Shown: positions 32,664 to 42,095, counted from the first letter of the stretch. The stretch: DNA of 64,000 nt from Streptomyces galbus (GCF_005280195.1 NZ_SZPR01000008.1:124001-188000), one strand, 5' to 3'. Numbers and translations: made by a program. The notes: generated from the sequence alone by a model not told the origin.

Positions 32664-34469
32664 ATGGCCACTCCCCAGTCCGACTCGTCCCTGTCCCCCC
32701 TCCGTACCGTCGCCGTCGTCGGCCTCGGCACCATGGGCACCGGCATCACCGAGGTGCTGGCCAAGGCCGGCCGCCAGGTCATCGGCATCGACATCAGCGG
32801 GGCCCAGGCCGCGCGGTCCGTCGCCGCCCTGGAGTCCTCCACCGCCCGCGCCGTCGAGCGCGGCCGGCTCACCGAGCAGGAGCGCGCCGACGTCCTCGCC
32901 CGGGTGACCACCTCCACCGACCTGCGGGCGGCGGCCGACGCCGACCTGGTCATCGAGGTGACGCCGGAGTCGTACGAGGTCAAGCAGCAGGTCTTCCGCG
33001 AGCTCGACGCGATCGTGCGCCCCACGGCCGTCCTGGCGACCGGCACCAACGCCCTGTCCGTGACCCGGCTGGCCGCCGACTCGGCCCGCCCGGAGCGGGT
33101 GCTGGGCCTGCACTTCTTCAACCCGGCCCCGGCCATGAAGCTGGTCGAGGTCGTCTCCTCCGTGCTGACCGCGCCGCAGGCCGTCGCCGCGGTCACCGAC
33201 CTCGCCCTCGAACTGGGCAAGGAACCGGTCGCGGTCGGCGACCGCCCGGGGTTCGTCGCGGACGGGCTGCTGTTCGGCTACCTCAACCAGGCCGCCGCGA
33301 TGTACGAGTCCAAGTACGCCTCCCGCGAGGACATCGACGCCGCGATGCGGCTGGGCTGCGGCCTGCCGATGGGCCCGCTCGCCCTGCTGGACCTGATCGG
33401 CGTCGACACCGCCCGCACCGTCCTGGACGCCATGTACGCCGAGTCCCACGACCGGCTGCACGCCCCGGCGCCGATCCTGAAGCAGCTCAGCGAGGCGGGC
33501 CTGACCGGCCGCAAGACGGGCCGCGGCTTCTACACCTACGAGGCCCCCGGCAGCGCCACCGTCGTGCGGGACGCGCTGACCCCGACGCAGGGTGCCGCGG
33601 CCACGCCGGGCCGCCCGGTGCGCTCGGTCGGCGTCGCGGGCTCGGGCACCATGGCCTCCGGCATCGCGGAGGTGTTCGCCAAGGCGGGCTACGACGTCGT
33701 CCTGGCCGCCCGCAGCGAGGAGAAGGCCGAGGCCGCGCGGGCCCGCATCGGCAAGTCCCTGGCGCGCTCCGTCGACAAGGGACGGATGACGGCCGAGACG
33801 GCCGCGAAGACCCTGGACCGGATCACCCCGGCGGGCTCCTACGACGCCTTCGCCGACGTGGACCTCGCGGTCGAGGCGGTCGCCGAGGACCTGGACGTGA
33901 AGCGGCAGTTGTTCGAGGCGCTGGACAAGGTGTGCAAGCCGGGCGCGATCCTGGCCACCACCACCTCCTCGCTGCCGGTCGTCGCCTGCGCCCGGGCCAC
34001 CTCGCGTCCCCAGGACGTGATCGGCATGCACTTCTTCAACCCGGCGCCGGCCATGAAGCTGGTCGAGGTGGTCCGCACGGTGCTGACCGCCGACGACGTC
34101 CACGCGACGGTCCGCGAGGTGTGCGGGACGATCCGCAAGCACGCCGTGGACTGCGGTGACCGGGCCGGGTTCATCGTGAACGCGCTGCTGTTCCCCTACC
34201 TCAACAACGCGGTCAAGATGGTCCAGGAGCACTACGCCTCGCTCGACGACATCGACGCGGCGATGAAGCTGGGCGGCGGCTACCCGATGGGCCCCTTCGA
34301 GCTGCTGGACGTGGTCGGGCTCGACGTCTCGCTGGCCATCGAGCGGGTGCTGCACCGCGAGTTCCGCGACCCCGGGCTCGCCCCGGCCCCGCTGCTCGAG
34401 CACCTGGTGGCCGCGGGCTGCCTCGGCCGCAAGACCGGCCGGGGCTTCCGCGAATATGCCCGGCGCTGA
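32664..34469 (+). CDS. Double 3-hydroxyacyl-CoA (3-hydroxybutyryl-CoA) dehydrogenase
   Basis: 601-residue protein made of two complete 3-hydroxyacyl-CoA dehydrogenases in tandem, residues about 1-290 and 318-601. Each has its own NAD-binding motif (VGLGTMGTGI at about 19-28, AGSGTMASGI near 325) and its own HFFNPAPAMKLVEVV segment with the catalytic His. Usual bacterial 3-hydroxybutyryl-CoA dehydrogenases are about 285 residues, so this is an internal duplication and fusion. It converts acetoacetyl-CoA-derived 3-ketoacyl-CoA to 3-hydroxybutyryl-CoA or the reverse, feeding crotonyl-CoA into the EMC operon downstream. ATG at 32664 with CTGGAG upstream. A GC-rich hairpin follows it, before tetR. 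Confidence 0.87.
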   Translation: MATPQSDSSLSPLRTVAVVGLGTMGTGITEVLAKAGRQVIGIDISGAQAARSVAALESSTARAVERGRLTEQERADVLARVTTSTDLRAAADADLVIEVTPESYEVKQQVFRELDAIVRPTAVLATGTNALSVTRLAADSARPERVLGLHFFNPAPAMKLVEVVSSVLTAPQAVAAVTDLALELGKEPVAVGDRPGFVADGLLFGYLNQAAAMYESKYASREDIDAAMRLGCGLPMGPLALLDLIGVDTARTVLDAMYAESHDRLHAPAPILKQLSEAGLTGRKTGRGFYTYEAPGSATVVRDALTPTQGAAATPGRPVRSVGVAGSGTMASGIAEVFAKAGYDVVLAARSEEKAEAARARIGKSLARSVDKGRMTAETAAKTLDRITPAGSYDAFADVDLAVEAVAEDLDVKRQLFEALDKVCKPGAILATTTSSLPVVACARATSRPQDVIGMHFFNPAPAMKLVEVVRTVLTADDVHATVREVCGTIRKHAVDCGDRAGFIVNALLFPYLNNAVKMVQEHYASLDDIDAAMKLGGGYPMGPFELLDVVGLDVSLAIERVLHREFRDPGLAPAPLLEHLVAAGCLGRKTGRGFREYARR

Positions 34470-34532
34470 CCGGCCCGGCGGCCGGTTCCCGGCGGACACG
34501 GACTGGGGCGGTCTGCTGGGCCCGGCCGCCCC

Positions 34533-34557
34533 TCCCCCGCCCCCGCCGGGCGGGGGA
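34533..34557 (+). terminator. GC-rich hairpin after the dehydrogenase gene
   Basis: Ten-bp stem, arms 34533-34542 and 34548-34557 (CCCCCGCCC/GGGCGGGGG plus a T-A pair), with a five-base loop, 64 bases after the stop. Separates the dehydrogenase from tetR. No T-tract. Confidence 0.55.
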
Positions 34558-34593
34558 ACCGCCGGAGCGGCGCACCGAGCTGCGGACATGCAG

Positions 34594-34599
34594 TACGTT
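34594..34599 (+). promoter_or_regulatory. Leaderless -10 (TACGTT) for the TetR gene
   Basis: TACGTT ends six bases before the ATG at 34606. The same TACGTT hexamer forms the -10 of the ccr promoter at 35594. Confidence 0.5.
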
Positions 34600-34605
34600 C
34601 GGGTC

Positions 34606-35415
34606 ATGTCCCAGCCCGCCAAGTCCTCACGTACCCCCGCCACGCCCGACGCCCCGGAGAGCGCCGCGGGCAGCCGCGCGGCCGCCCAGCGGCTCAAGAT
34701 GCGCCGGGAACTGGCGGCCGCGGCGATGGAGTTGTTCGCGACCAAGGGGTACGAGGCGACCACCGTCGACGAGATCGCGGCCGCGGCCGGGGTCGCCCGC
34801 CGCACGTTCTTCCGCCACTTCCGCTCCAAGGAAGAGGCGATCTTCCCCGACCACGACGACACCCTGATCCGCGCCGAGGCGGTGCTCAACGCCGCGCCCG
34901 CGCACGAGCACCCGCTGGACACGGTGTGCCGCGGCATCAAGGAGGTCATGAAGATGTACGCGGCCCGGCCGGACATCTCGGTCGCCCGCTACAAGCTCAC
35001 CCGTGAGGTCCCCACCCTGCGCGAGGCGGAGATCGCGTCGGTGGCCCGCTACGAGCGGCTCTTCACCCGCTACCTGCTGGGGCACTTCGACGAGCACGCG
35101 CACGACGACGACGCCAACGACGACCCGCTGCTCGCGGAGGTCGCCGCCTCGGCCGTGGTGACCGCCCACAACCACGTGCTGCGGCGCTGGCTGCGCGCGG
35201 GCGGCCAGGGGGACGTGGAGGCGCAGCTCGACCACGCCTTCGCGATCGTGCGCCGCACCTTCGGGACGGGCATCGGAGCGGGCCGGTCCACGGCCCCGAG
35301 GCCGGCCCCGGCGGCGGTCTCGGCCGAGGGCGAGGTGCTGGTGACCGTGGCGCGCACGGACGCGCCGCTGCACGAGGTGATGCGGACCATCGAGCAGGCC
35401 CTCAAGGAGCGCTGA
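34606..35415 (+). CDS. TetR/AcrR-family regulator of the EMC block
   Basis: 269-residue TetR-family DNA-binding protein. The helix-turn-helix is residues about 32-78 (LAAAAMELFATKGYEATTVD, then EIAAAAGVARRTFFRHFRSK). The C-terminal ligand domain (about 90-240) is followed by a 40-residue Pro/Ala tail ending in an AREVMRTIEQAL-like helix. The gene lies between the double dehydrogenase and crotonyl-CoA carboxylase/reductase, and its position makes control of the EMC operon likely; a CoA-thioester ligand is inference. Leaderless TACGTT lies six bases before the ATG. A perfect terminator follows it. Confidence 0.85.
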   Translation: MSQPAKSSRTPATPDAPESAAGSRAAAQRLKMRRELAAAAMELFATKGYEATTVDEIAAAAGVARRTFFRHFRSKEEAIFPDHDDTLIRAEAVLNAAPAHEHPLDTVCRGIKEVMKMYAARPDISVARYKLTREVPTLREAEIASVARYERLFTRYLLGHFDEHAHDDDANDDPLLAEVAASAVVTAHNHVLRRWLRAGGQGDVEAQLDHAFAIVRRTFGTGIGAGRSTAPRPAPAAVSAEGEVLVTVARTDAPLHEVMRTIEQALKER

Positions 35416-35435
35416 GGCAGTCCCCCGCTGTGACG

Positions 35436-35462
35436 ACGGCCACCCTTCGGGGTGGCCGTTTT
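35436..35462 (+). terminator. Rho-independent terminator after tetR
   Basis: Ten-bp perfect stem (35436-35445 with 35450-35459) capped by a TTCG tetraloop and followed by TTTG. This is the clearest intrinsic terminator in the window. Confidence 0.9.
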
Positions 35463-35827
35463 GCCATGTCAGAGGCCCTTTTCGGGGAGATCCCCGGGGC
35501 CGTTCGATCGATCATCGCTCATATGTTGCGTAAAGATTTCATCTGAGAGCAAGTTCTGGCACTGAGTGCCTTGCCAGGTGACACGGTGTGCCATACGTTG
35601 AAGGTGTCCGGGCGGCCGGCGCGCGAAGACCATGCGAACGCCGGCTGTCCCCGCAAGCCCCCTCCCGGGCTCGCGCGCCCGGACGCCTGCGTCACAGGCA
35701 CCCTCCCGCGCCACCCGCGCCGCCGATCAGTCCCATCCGCCGAACCGACGGCACCCCCATCCCTCAGCAGCACCGACGTAACCCTCAGCGCCCCTCCCTC
35801 AGGGCGCTCACCGCCGGAGGCAACACC
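35463..35827 (+). promoter_or_regulatory. ccr promoter region: TTGCCA-N17-TACGTT with adjoining palindrome
   Basis: A -35 TTGCCA at 35571-35576, 17 bases, and a -10 TACGTT at 35594-35599 form a good housekeeping promoter. A 6-base-arm palindrome GGCACT-G-AGTGCC (35558-35570) abuts the -35, and ACAC-G-GTGT (35582-35590) lies between the elements; these are candidate operator sites, perhaps for the TetR protein. About 230 bases of untranslated leader follow, with GGAGG at 35815-35820 before the GTG at 35828. I see no known riboswitch. Confidence 0.55.
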
Positions 35828-37171
35828 GTGACCGTGAAGGACATCCTGGACGCGATCCAGTCGCCGGAATCCACCCCCGCCGACTTCGCCGCACTGCCGC
35901 TCCCCGAGTCGTACCGCGCGATCACCGTCCACAAGGACGAGACGGAGATGTTCGCGGGCATGGCGACCCGTGACAAGGACCCGCGCAAGTCGATCCACCT
36001 CGACGAGGTGCCCGTGCCGGAACTCGGCCCGGGCGAGGCCCTGGTGGCCGTGATGGCCTCCTCGGTGAACTACAACTCGGTGTGGACCTCGATCTTCGAG
36101 CCGCTGTCCACCTTCGGCTTCCTGGAGCGCTACGGCCGCACCAACGAGCTGGCCAAGCGCCACGACCTGCCGTACCACATCATCGGCTCCGACCTCGCGG
36201 GCGTCGTCCTGCGCACCGGCCCCGGCGTCAACGCCTGGAAGCCCGGTGACGAGGTCGTCGCGCACTGCCTGTCCGTCGAGCTGGAGTCCTCCGACGGCCA
36301 CAACGACACGATGCTCGACCCCGAGCAGCGCATCTGGGGCTTCGAGACCAACTTCGGCGGCCTCGCCGAGATCGCCCTGGTCAAGTCCAACCAGCTCATG
36401 CCGAAGCCGGCCCACCTCAGCTGGGAGGAGGCCGCGGCGCCGGGCCTGGTGAACTCCACCGCCTACCGCCAGCTCGTCTCCCGCAACGGCGCCGGCATGA
36501 AGCAGGGCGACAACGTGCTCATCTGGGGCGCCAGCGGCGGCCTCGGCTCGTACGCCACGCAGTTCGCGCTGGCCGGCGGCGCCAACCCGATCTGTGTCGT
36601 CTCCTCGCCGCAGAAGGCGGAGATCTGCCGGTCCATGGGCGCCGAGGCGATCATCGACCGCACCGCCGAGGGCTACAGGTTCTGGAAGGACGAGACCACC
36701 CAGGACCCCAAGGAGTGGAAGCGCTTCGGCAAGCGCATCCGCGAGCTCACCGGCGGCGAGGACATCGACATCGTCTTCGAGCACCCCGGCCGCGAGACCT
36801 TCGGCGCCTCGGTGTTCGTCACCCGCAAGGGCGGCACCATCACCACCTGCGCCTCGACCTCGGGCTACATGCACGAGTACGACAACCGCTACCTGTGGAT
36901 GTCGCTGAAGCGGATCATCGGCTCGCACTTCGCCAACTACCGTGAGGCGTGGGAGGCCAACCGCCTGATCGCCAAGGGCAAGATCCACCCGACCCTGTCG
37001 AAGGTGTACTCCCTGGAGGACACCGGCCAGGCCGCCCACGACGTGCACCGCAACGCCCACCAGGGCAAGGTCGGCGTGCTGTGCCTGGCCCCCGAGGAGG
37101 GCCTGGGCGTGCGCGACGAGGAGAAGCGCGCGCAGCACATCGACGCCATCAACCGCTTCCGGAACATCTGA
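35828..37171 (+). CDS. ccr: Crotonyl-CoA carboxylase/reductase
   Basis: 447-residue medium-chain dehydrogenase/reductase that reductively carboxylates crotonyl-CoA with NADPH and CO2 to ethylmalonyl-CoA. It is the committing enzyme of the EMC pathway and a source of ethylmalonyl extender units. The NADPH-binding IWGASGGLGSYATQ is at about 231-245; the family's long insertions (SVELESSDGHNDTMLDPEQR; KDETTQDPKEWKRFGKRIRE) are present. The GTG at 35828 is chosen for the GGAGG eight bases before it and for the normal N-terminus (VTVKDILDAIQSPESTPADF). It is the first gene of a five-gene operon, 19 bases before ecm. Confidence 0.94.
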   Translation: MTVKDILDAIQSPESTPADFAALPLPESYRAITVHKDETEMFAGMATRDKDPRKSIHLDEVPVPELGPGEALVAVMASSVNYNSVWTSIFEPLSTFGFLERYGRTNELAKRHDLPYHIIGSDLAGVVLRTGPGVNAWKPGDEVVAHCLSVELESSDGHNDTMLDPEQRIWGFETNFGGLAEIALVKSNQLMPKPAHLSWEEAAAPGLVNSTAYRQLVSRNGAGMKQGDNVLIWGASGGLGSYATQFALAGGANPICVVSSPQKAEICRSMGAEAIIDRTAEGYRFWKDETTQDPKEWKRFGKRIRELTGGEDIDIVFEHPGRETFGASVFVTRKGGTITTCASTSGYMHEYDNRYLWMSLKRIIGSHFANYREAWEANRLIAKGKIHPTLSKVYSLEDTGQAAHDVHRNAHQGKVGVLCLAPEEGLGVRDEEKRAQHIDAINRFRNI

Positions 37172-37190
37172 GGACAGCGGAGGTCCCCCC

Positions 37191-39236
37191 ATGACTGAGC
37201 GTCAGCCCGCCGGCCGGCGGGAGAAGGACCGGCCCTGGCTCATGCGCACCTACGCCGGTCACTCCACGGCGGAGGCGTCCAACGAGCTGTACCGGCGCAA
37301 CCTCGCCAAGGGCCAGACCGGTCTGTCGGTGGCGTTCGACCTGCCGACGCAGACCGGCTACGACTCCGACCACGTCCTCGCCCGCGGCGAGGTCGGCCGG
37401 GTCGGCGTGCCGGTGGCACACCTCGGTGACATGCGCCGGCTGTTCCAGGACATCCCCCTGGAGCAGATGAACACCTCGATGACCATCAACGCCACCGCCA
37501 TGTGGCTGCTGGCGCTCTACCAGGTCGTCGCCGAGGAGCAGGGCGCGGACGTCACCCGGCTCCAGGGGACGACCCAGAACGACATCGTCAAGGAGTACCT
37601 GTCCCGCGGCACGCACGTGTTCCCGCCCGGGCCCAGCCTGCGCCTGACGACGGACATGATCGCGTACACGGTCTCCCACCTGCCGAAGTGGAACCCGATC
37701 AACATCTGCAGCTACCACCTGCAGGAGGCGGGCGCCACGCCGGTGCAGGAGATCGCGTACGCGATGTCCACCGCGATCGCCGTGCTGGACGCCGTGCGCG
37801 ACAGCGGCCAGGTGCCGCAGGAGCGCATGGGGGACGTCGTCGGCCGCATCTCGTTCTTCGTGAACGCCGGGGTCCGGTTCGTCGAGGAGATGTGCAAGAT
37901 GCGGGCCTTCGGCCGCATCTGGGACCAGGTCACCCGCGAGCGGTACGGCATCGAGAACCCCAAGCACCGCCGCTTCCGCTACGGCGTCCAGGTCAACTCC
38001 CTCGGCCTGACCGAGGCGCAGCCGGAGAACAACGTCCAGCGCATCGTGCTGGAGATGCTCGCCGTGACCCTCTCCAAGGACGCCCGCGCCCGGGCCGTGC
38101 AGCTTCCCGCCTGGAACGAGGCGCTGGGCCTGCCCCGCCCCTGGGACCAGCAGTGGTCGCTGCGCATCCAGCAGGTCCTCGCCTACGAGAGCGACCTGCT
38201 GGAGTACGGCGACCTCTTCGAGGGCTCGAAGGTGGTCGAGGCCAAGGTCGAGGAACTGGTCCAGGACTCGCTCGCGGAGATCGAGCGGATCCAGGAGATG
38301 GGCGGCGCGCTGGCCGCCGTCGAGTCGGGCTACCTGAAGTCGCAGCTCGTGGCCTCGCACGCGGAGCGCCGGGCGCGGATCGAGTCCGGCGAGGAGAAGA
38401 TCGTCGGTGTGAACATCTTCGAGGGCACCGAGCCGAATCCGCTCACGGCCGACCTGGACACCGCGATCCAGACCGTCGACCCGGCGGTCGAGGCCCAGGT
38501 GATCGCCTCGCTCCAGCACTGGCGCGACACCCGCTACCAGCCGCCCTTCAACCACCCGCGCCCCTGCAAGGCGCTGGAGAAGCTGAAGGAGGCCGCGCGC
38601 GGCACCGACAACCTCATGGAGGCCACCCTGGAGTGCGCCCGCGCCGGCGTCACCACCGGCGAGTGGGCCGGGGCGCTGCGCGAGGTGTTCGGCGAGTTCC
38701 GCGCGCCGACCGGCGTGTCCTCGGCGCCCGTGGCGGTGCCCGCCGAGGAGGGCTCCCAGCTGGCCGAGGTGCGCCGCAAGGTGGAGCTGACGGCCAAGGA
38801 GCTGGAGGTGGGCAAGCTGCGCTTCCTGGTCGGCAAGCCGGGCCTGGACGGGCACTCCAACGGCGCCGAGCAGATCGCCGTGCGGGCCCGCGACGCCGGG
38901 TTCGAGGTGGTCTACCAGGGCATACGGCTCACGCCCGAGCAGATCGTGGACGCCGCCCTGGCCGAGGACGTGCACGCGGTGGGCCTGTCGATCCTGTCCG
39001 GTTCGCACGCCCAGCTCGTGCCGGACGTGCTGGAGCGGCTGCGTGTGGCCGGAGCCACAGACATCCCGGTGATCGCGGGTGGCATCATCCCTGGCGGTGA
39101 CGCCGAACAGCTGCGGGCCGCCGGTGTGGCGGCGGTCTTCACCCCGAAGGACTTCGACATCACCGGCATCATCGGCCGCATCGTCGACGAGATCCGGACA
39201 GCGAACAAGCTCGACCCCCTGGAGGTCCCCGCATGA
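37191..39236 (+). CDS. ecm: Ethylmalonyl-CoA mutase (adenosylcobalamin-dependent)
   Basis: 681-residue B12-dependent acyl-CoA mutase that converts ethylmalonyl-CoA to methylsuccinyl-CoA, known as Ecm or MeaA. Residues about 15-530 are the substrate barrel ([18 protein letters not shown], then [20 protein letters not shown]), and residues about 545-675 are the cobalamin-binding domain with the base-off His in D553-G-H555-S-N-G558. The neighbouring ccr and mcl genes support ethylmalonyl- rather than methylmalonyl-CoA specificity; no MeaB-type G-protein chaperone gene is in view. ATG at 37191 with GGAGG upstream. The stop overlaps the mcl start by four bases. Confidence 0.93.
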   Translation: MTERQPAGRREKDRPWLMRTYAGHSTAEASNELYRRNLAKGQTGLSVAFDLPTQTGYDSDHVLARGEVGRVGVPVAHLGDMRRLFQDIPLEQMNTSMTINATAMWLLALYQVVAEEQGADVTRLQGTTQNDIVKEYLSRGTHVFPPGPSLRLTTDMIAYTVSHLPKWNPINICSYHLQEAGATPVQEIAYAMSTAIAVLDAVRDSGQVPQERMGDVVGRISFFVNAGVRFVEEMCKMRAFGRIWDQVTRERYGIENPKHRRFRYGVQVNSLGLTEAQPENNVQRIVLEMLAVTLSKDARARAVQLPAWNEALGLPRPWDQQWSLRIQQVLAYESDLLEYGDLFEGSKVVEAKVEELVQDSLAEIERIQEMGGALAAVESGYLKSQLVASHAERRARIESGEEKIVGVNIFEGTEPNPLTADLDTAIQTVDPAVEAQVIASLQHWRDTRYQPPFNHPRPCKALEKLKEAARGTDNLMEATLECARAGVTTGEWAGALREVFGEFRAPTGVSSAPVAVPAEEGSQLAEVRRKVELTAKELEVGKLRFLVGKPGLDGHSNGAEQIAVRARDAGFEVVYQGIRLTPEQIVDAALAEDVHAVGLSILSGSHAQLVPDVLERLRVAGATDIPVIAGGIIPGGDAEQLRAAGVAAVFTPKDFDITGIIGRIVDEIRTANKLDPLEVPA

Positions 39237-40198
39237 CGACGCCTGTCAACCGCCTTCGCCCCCGGCGTTCCTGCCTGGCGGTGCCGGGCTCGAACCCGCG
39301 CTTCCTGGAGAAGGCGCAGGGCCTCCCGGCCGACCAGGTCTTCCTCGACCTGGAGGACGCGTGCGCCCCGCTCGCCAAGCCCGAGGCGCGGCACACCATC
39401 GTCAAGTTCCTCAACGAGGGCGACTGGACGGGCAAGACGCGCGTGGTGCGGGTCAACGACTGGACCACCGAGTGGACGTACCGCGACGTCGTCACGGTCG
39501 TCGAGGGCGCCGGGCCGAACCTCGACTGCATCATGCTGCCGAAGGTGCAGAGCGCCGAGCAGGTGGTCGCGCTGGACCTGCTGCTCACCCAGATCGAGAA
39601 GACGATGGGCTTCGAGGTCGGGCGCATCGGCATCGAGGCGCAGATCGAGAACGCGCAGGGCCTGAACAACGTCAACGCGATCGCGCAGGCCTCCCCGCGC
39701 ATCGAGACGATCATCTTCGGCCCGGCCGACTTCATGGCGTCGATCAACATGAAGTCGCTGGTCGTGGGCGAGCAGCCGCCCGGCTACCCGGCGGACGCCT
39801 ACCACTACATCCTGATGAAGATCCTGATGGCCGCCCGCGCCAACGACCTCCAGGCCATCGACGGTCCCTACCTGCAGATCCGCAACGTCGACGGCTTCCG
39901 CGAGGTGGCCGGCCGCGCCGCCGCGCTGGGCTTCGACGGCAAGTGGGTGCTGCACCCCGGCCAGGTCGACGCCGCCAACGAGGTCTTCTCGCCCTCGCAG
40001 GAGGACTACGACCACGCCGAGCTGATCCTGGACGCGTACGACTACTACACGTCCGAGGCGGGCGGCAAGAAGGGCTCGGCGATGCTCGGCGACGAGATGA
40101 TCGACGAGGCCAGCCGCAAGATGGCCCTGGTCATCTCCGGCAAGGGCCGCGCCGCCGGCATGCAGCGCACCAGCAAGTTCGAGATCCCGGAGGCCTGA
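39233..40198 (+). CDS. mcl: L-malyl-CoA/beta-methylmalyl-CoA lyase
   Basis: 321-residue HpcH/HpaI-aldolase/citrate-lyase-beta family enzyme. In the EMC pathway it cleaves beta-methylmalyl-CoA to glyoxylate and propionyl-CoA. Visible features: RSCLAVPGSNPRFLEKAQGL, the metal-binding Asp/Glu in FLDLEDACAP, IGIEAQIENAQGLNNVNAIA with the second metal Glu, and FGPADFMASINMKSL. The length and the family fit Mcl1-type enzymes from EMC organisms. Its ATG overlaps the ecm stop (ATGA), so the genes are coupled. A separate thioesterase for malyl-CoA, if needed, is not in this block. Confidence 0.9.
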   Translation: MTTPVNRLRPRRSCLAVPGSNPRFLEKAQGLPADQVFLDLEDACAPLAKPEARHTIVKFLNEGDWTGKTRVVRVNDWTTEWTYRDVVTVVEGAGPNLDCIMLPKVQSAEQVVALDLLLTQIEKTMGFEVGRIGIEAQIENAQGLNNVNAIAQASPRIETIIFGPADFMASINMKSLVVGEQPPGYPADAYHYILMKILMAARANDLQAIDGPYLQIRNVDGFREVAGRAAALGFDGKWVLHPGQVDAANEVFSPSQEDYDHAELILDAYDYYTSEAGGKKGSAMLGDEMIDEASRKMALVISGKGRAAGMQRTSKFEIPEA

Positions 40199-40203
40199 GC
40201 GCC

Positions 40204-40716
40204 ATGCAGTTCGGACGCACCTACGAGGAGTTCGAGGTCGGGGCGACGTACAAGCACTGGCCGGGCAAGACGGTCACGGAGTACGACGACCACCTGTTCT
40301 GTCTCCTCACCATGAACCACCACCCGCTCCACCTGGACACGAATTACGCCGAGAAGACGACGGACTTCGGCAAGAACGTCGTGGTGGGCAACTACGTCTA
40401 CTCCCTGCTGCTCGGCATGAGCGTGCCGGACGTCTCCGGCAAGGCCATCGCCAACCTGGAGATCGAGTCGCTGAAGCACGTGGCGCCGACCTTCCACGGC
40501 GACACCGTCTACGGCGAGACGACCGTGCTCGACAAGTGGCCGTCGAAGTCGAAGGACGACCGCGGCATCGTGCACGTCGAGACCAAGGGCTACAAGCAGG
40601 ACGGCACCCTGGTGTGCGTGTTCCGCCGCAAGGTGATGGTGCCCACCGAGACGTACATCAAGGAGCGCGGCGGCGAGCAGCCCGGCCGCCCGGAGCTGCG
40701 AGAGCAGGAGAAGTAG
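40204..40716 (+). CDS. mch: Mesaconyl-CoA hydratase (MaoC-type hot-dog fold)
   Basis: 170-residue MaoC-like (R)-specific hydratase that hydrates mesaconyl-CoA to beta-methylmalyl-CoA. The hot-dog helix and active-site region are visible: FCLLTMNHHPLHLDTNYAEK supplies the catalytic Asp/His-type residues, and VVVGNYVYSLLLGMSVPD is the central helix. Well-characterised mesaconyl-CoA hydratases can be two-domain proteins of about 350 residues, but here there is a single domain of about 150, common in actinomycetes; the functional call rests on the operon position. It begins six bases after mcl, and the mcd ATG follows two bases after its TAG. Confidence 0.85.
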   Translation: MQFGRTYEEFEVGATYKHWPGKTVTEYDDHLFCLLTMNHHPLHLDTNYAEKTTDFGKNVVVGNYVYSLLLGMSVPDVSGKAIANLEIESLKHVAPTFHGDTVYGETTVLDKWPSKSKDDRGIVHVETKGYKQDGTLVCVFRRKVMVPTETYIKERGGEQPGRPELREQEK

Positions 40717-40718
40717 TC

Positions 40719-41924
40719 ATGGCGCGACTCGCCCAGACCGCCGGTCTGACCGACGTCCAGCAGGAGATCCTCTCCACCGTCCGCGACTTCGTAGACAAGG
40801 AGATCATCCCGGTCGCCACCGAGCTGGAGCACCGCGACGAGTACCCGCAGCAGATCGTGGACGGGCTCAAGGAGCTGGGCCTGTTCGGTCTGATGATCCC
40901 CGAGGAGTACGGGGGCCTGGGCGAGTCGCTCCTGACCTACGCGCTGTGCGTCGAGGAGATCGCCCGCGGGTGGATGTCGGTGTCCGGCATCATCAACACG
41001 CACTTCATCGTCGCCTACATGCTCAAGCAGCACGGCACGCAGGAGCAGAAGGACCACTTCCTGCCGAGGATGGCGGCCGGCGACGTGCGCGGCGCCTTCT
41101 CGATGTCGGAGCCGGGCCTCGGCTCGGACGTGTCGGCCATCACGTCCAAGGCGGTCAAGGACGGCGACGAGTACGTCCTGAACGGCCAGAAGATGTGGCT
41201 GACCAACGGCGGCACCTCCTCGCTCGTGGCCGTCCTGGTGCGCAGTGACGAAGGACACCCCGAGGGCACGGCGCCCCACCGGTCGATGACGACCTTCCTG
41301 GTGGAGAAGGAGCCCGGCTTCGGCGAGGTCCGTCCCGGTCTGACCATCCCGGGCAAGATCGACAAGATGGGCTACAAGGGCGTCGACACCACCGAGCTGA
41401 TCATGGACGGCCTGCGGGTGCCGGCCGACCGGGTGCTCGGCGGGGTCACCGGGCGCGGTTTTTACCAAATGATGGACGGCGTGGAGGTCGGCCGGGTCAA
41501 CGTCGCGGCGCGCGGCTGCGGCGTGGCCCAGCGCGCCTTCGAGCTGGGCGTCCAGTACGCCCAGCAGCGCCACACCTTCGGCAAGCCCATCGCCCAGCAC
41601 CAGGCGATCCAGTTCAAGCTGGCCGAGATGGCTACCAAGGTCGAGGCCGCGCATGCGATGATGGTGAACGCGGCACGCAAAAAGGACTCCGGGGAGCGAA
41701 ACGACCTCGAGGCCGGGATGGCGAAGTACCTGGCCTCCGAGTACTGCAAGGAGGTCGTGGAGGACGCCTTCCGGATCCACGGCGGCTACGGCTTCTCCAA
41801 GGAGTACGAGATCGAGCGCCTCTACCGGGAGGCCCCGATGCTGCTGATCGGTGAAGGCACCGCCGAGATCCAGAAAATGATCATCGGGCGAAGGCTGCTC
41901 GAAGAGTATCGGTTCCAGGGCTAG
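40719..41924 (+). CDS. mcd: (2S)-Methylsuccinyl-CoA dehydrogenase (acyl-CoA dehydrogenase family)
   Basis: 401-residue FAD acyl-CoA dehydrogenase that oxidises methylsuccinyl-CoA to mesaconyl-CoA in the EMC pathway. Features: FGLMIPEEYGGLGESLLTYA, FSMSEPGLGSDVSAITSKA around the flavin, MWLTNGGTSSLVAVLV, and the C-terminal RIHGGYGFSKEYEIERLYRE plus APMLLIGEGTAEIQK. Typical methylsuccinyl-CoA dehydrogenases of proteobacteria are about 550 residues, whereas this is standard ACAD length, so specificity is inferred from its place at the end of the ccr operon. It begins two bases after the mch stop and is followed by a strong hairpin. Confidence 0.87.
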   Translation: MARLAQTAGLTDVQQEILSTVRDFVDKEIIPVATELEHRDEYPQQIVDGLKELGLFGLMIPEEYGGLGESLLTYALCVEEIARGWMSVSGIINTHFIVAYMLKQHGTQEQKDHFLPRMAAGDVRGAFSMSEPGLGSDVSAITSKAVKDGDEYVLNGQKMWLTNGGTSSLVAVLVRSDEGHPEGTAPHRSMTTFLVEKEPGFGEVRPGLTIPGKIDKMGYKGVDTTELIMDGLRVPADRVLGGVTGRGFYQMMDGVEVGRVNVAARGCGVAQRAFELGVQYAQQRHTFGKPIAQHQAIQFKLAEMATKVEAAHAMMVNAARKKDSGERNDLEAGMAKYLASEYCKEVVEDAFRIHGGYGFSKEYEIERLYREAPMLLIGEGTAEIQKMIIGRRLLEEYRFQG

Positions 41925-41931
41925 ATGTCCG

Positions 41932-41976
41932 GGTTGGGGGTGTTTTCTTCGAGAAGAAGATCACACCCCGTCAACC
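41932..41976 (+). terminator. Hairpin terminator at the end of the EMC operon
   Basis: GGTTGGGGGTGT (41932-41943) pairs with ACACCCC-GT-CAACC (41963-41976, two-base bulge), with an inner TTCTT/AAGAA extension near 41945-41958. It begins eight bases after the mcd stop. Confidence 0.65.
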
Positions 41977-42095
41977 TTCCTCAGCCGCCGACTCGGCTTC
42001 CTGGCTTACCCAGTTGTGGCCGTTAACCGCTACGATCGCCGGAAAGCCGCCGTCCCCCCGTCGAAGCGCGGCACCATCCGCTACGAAGGTCATCC

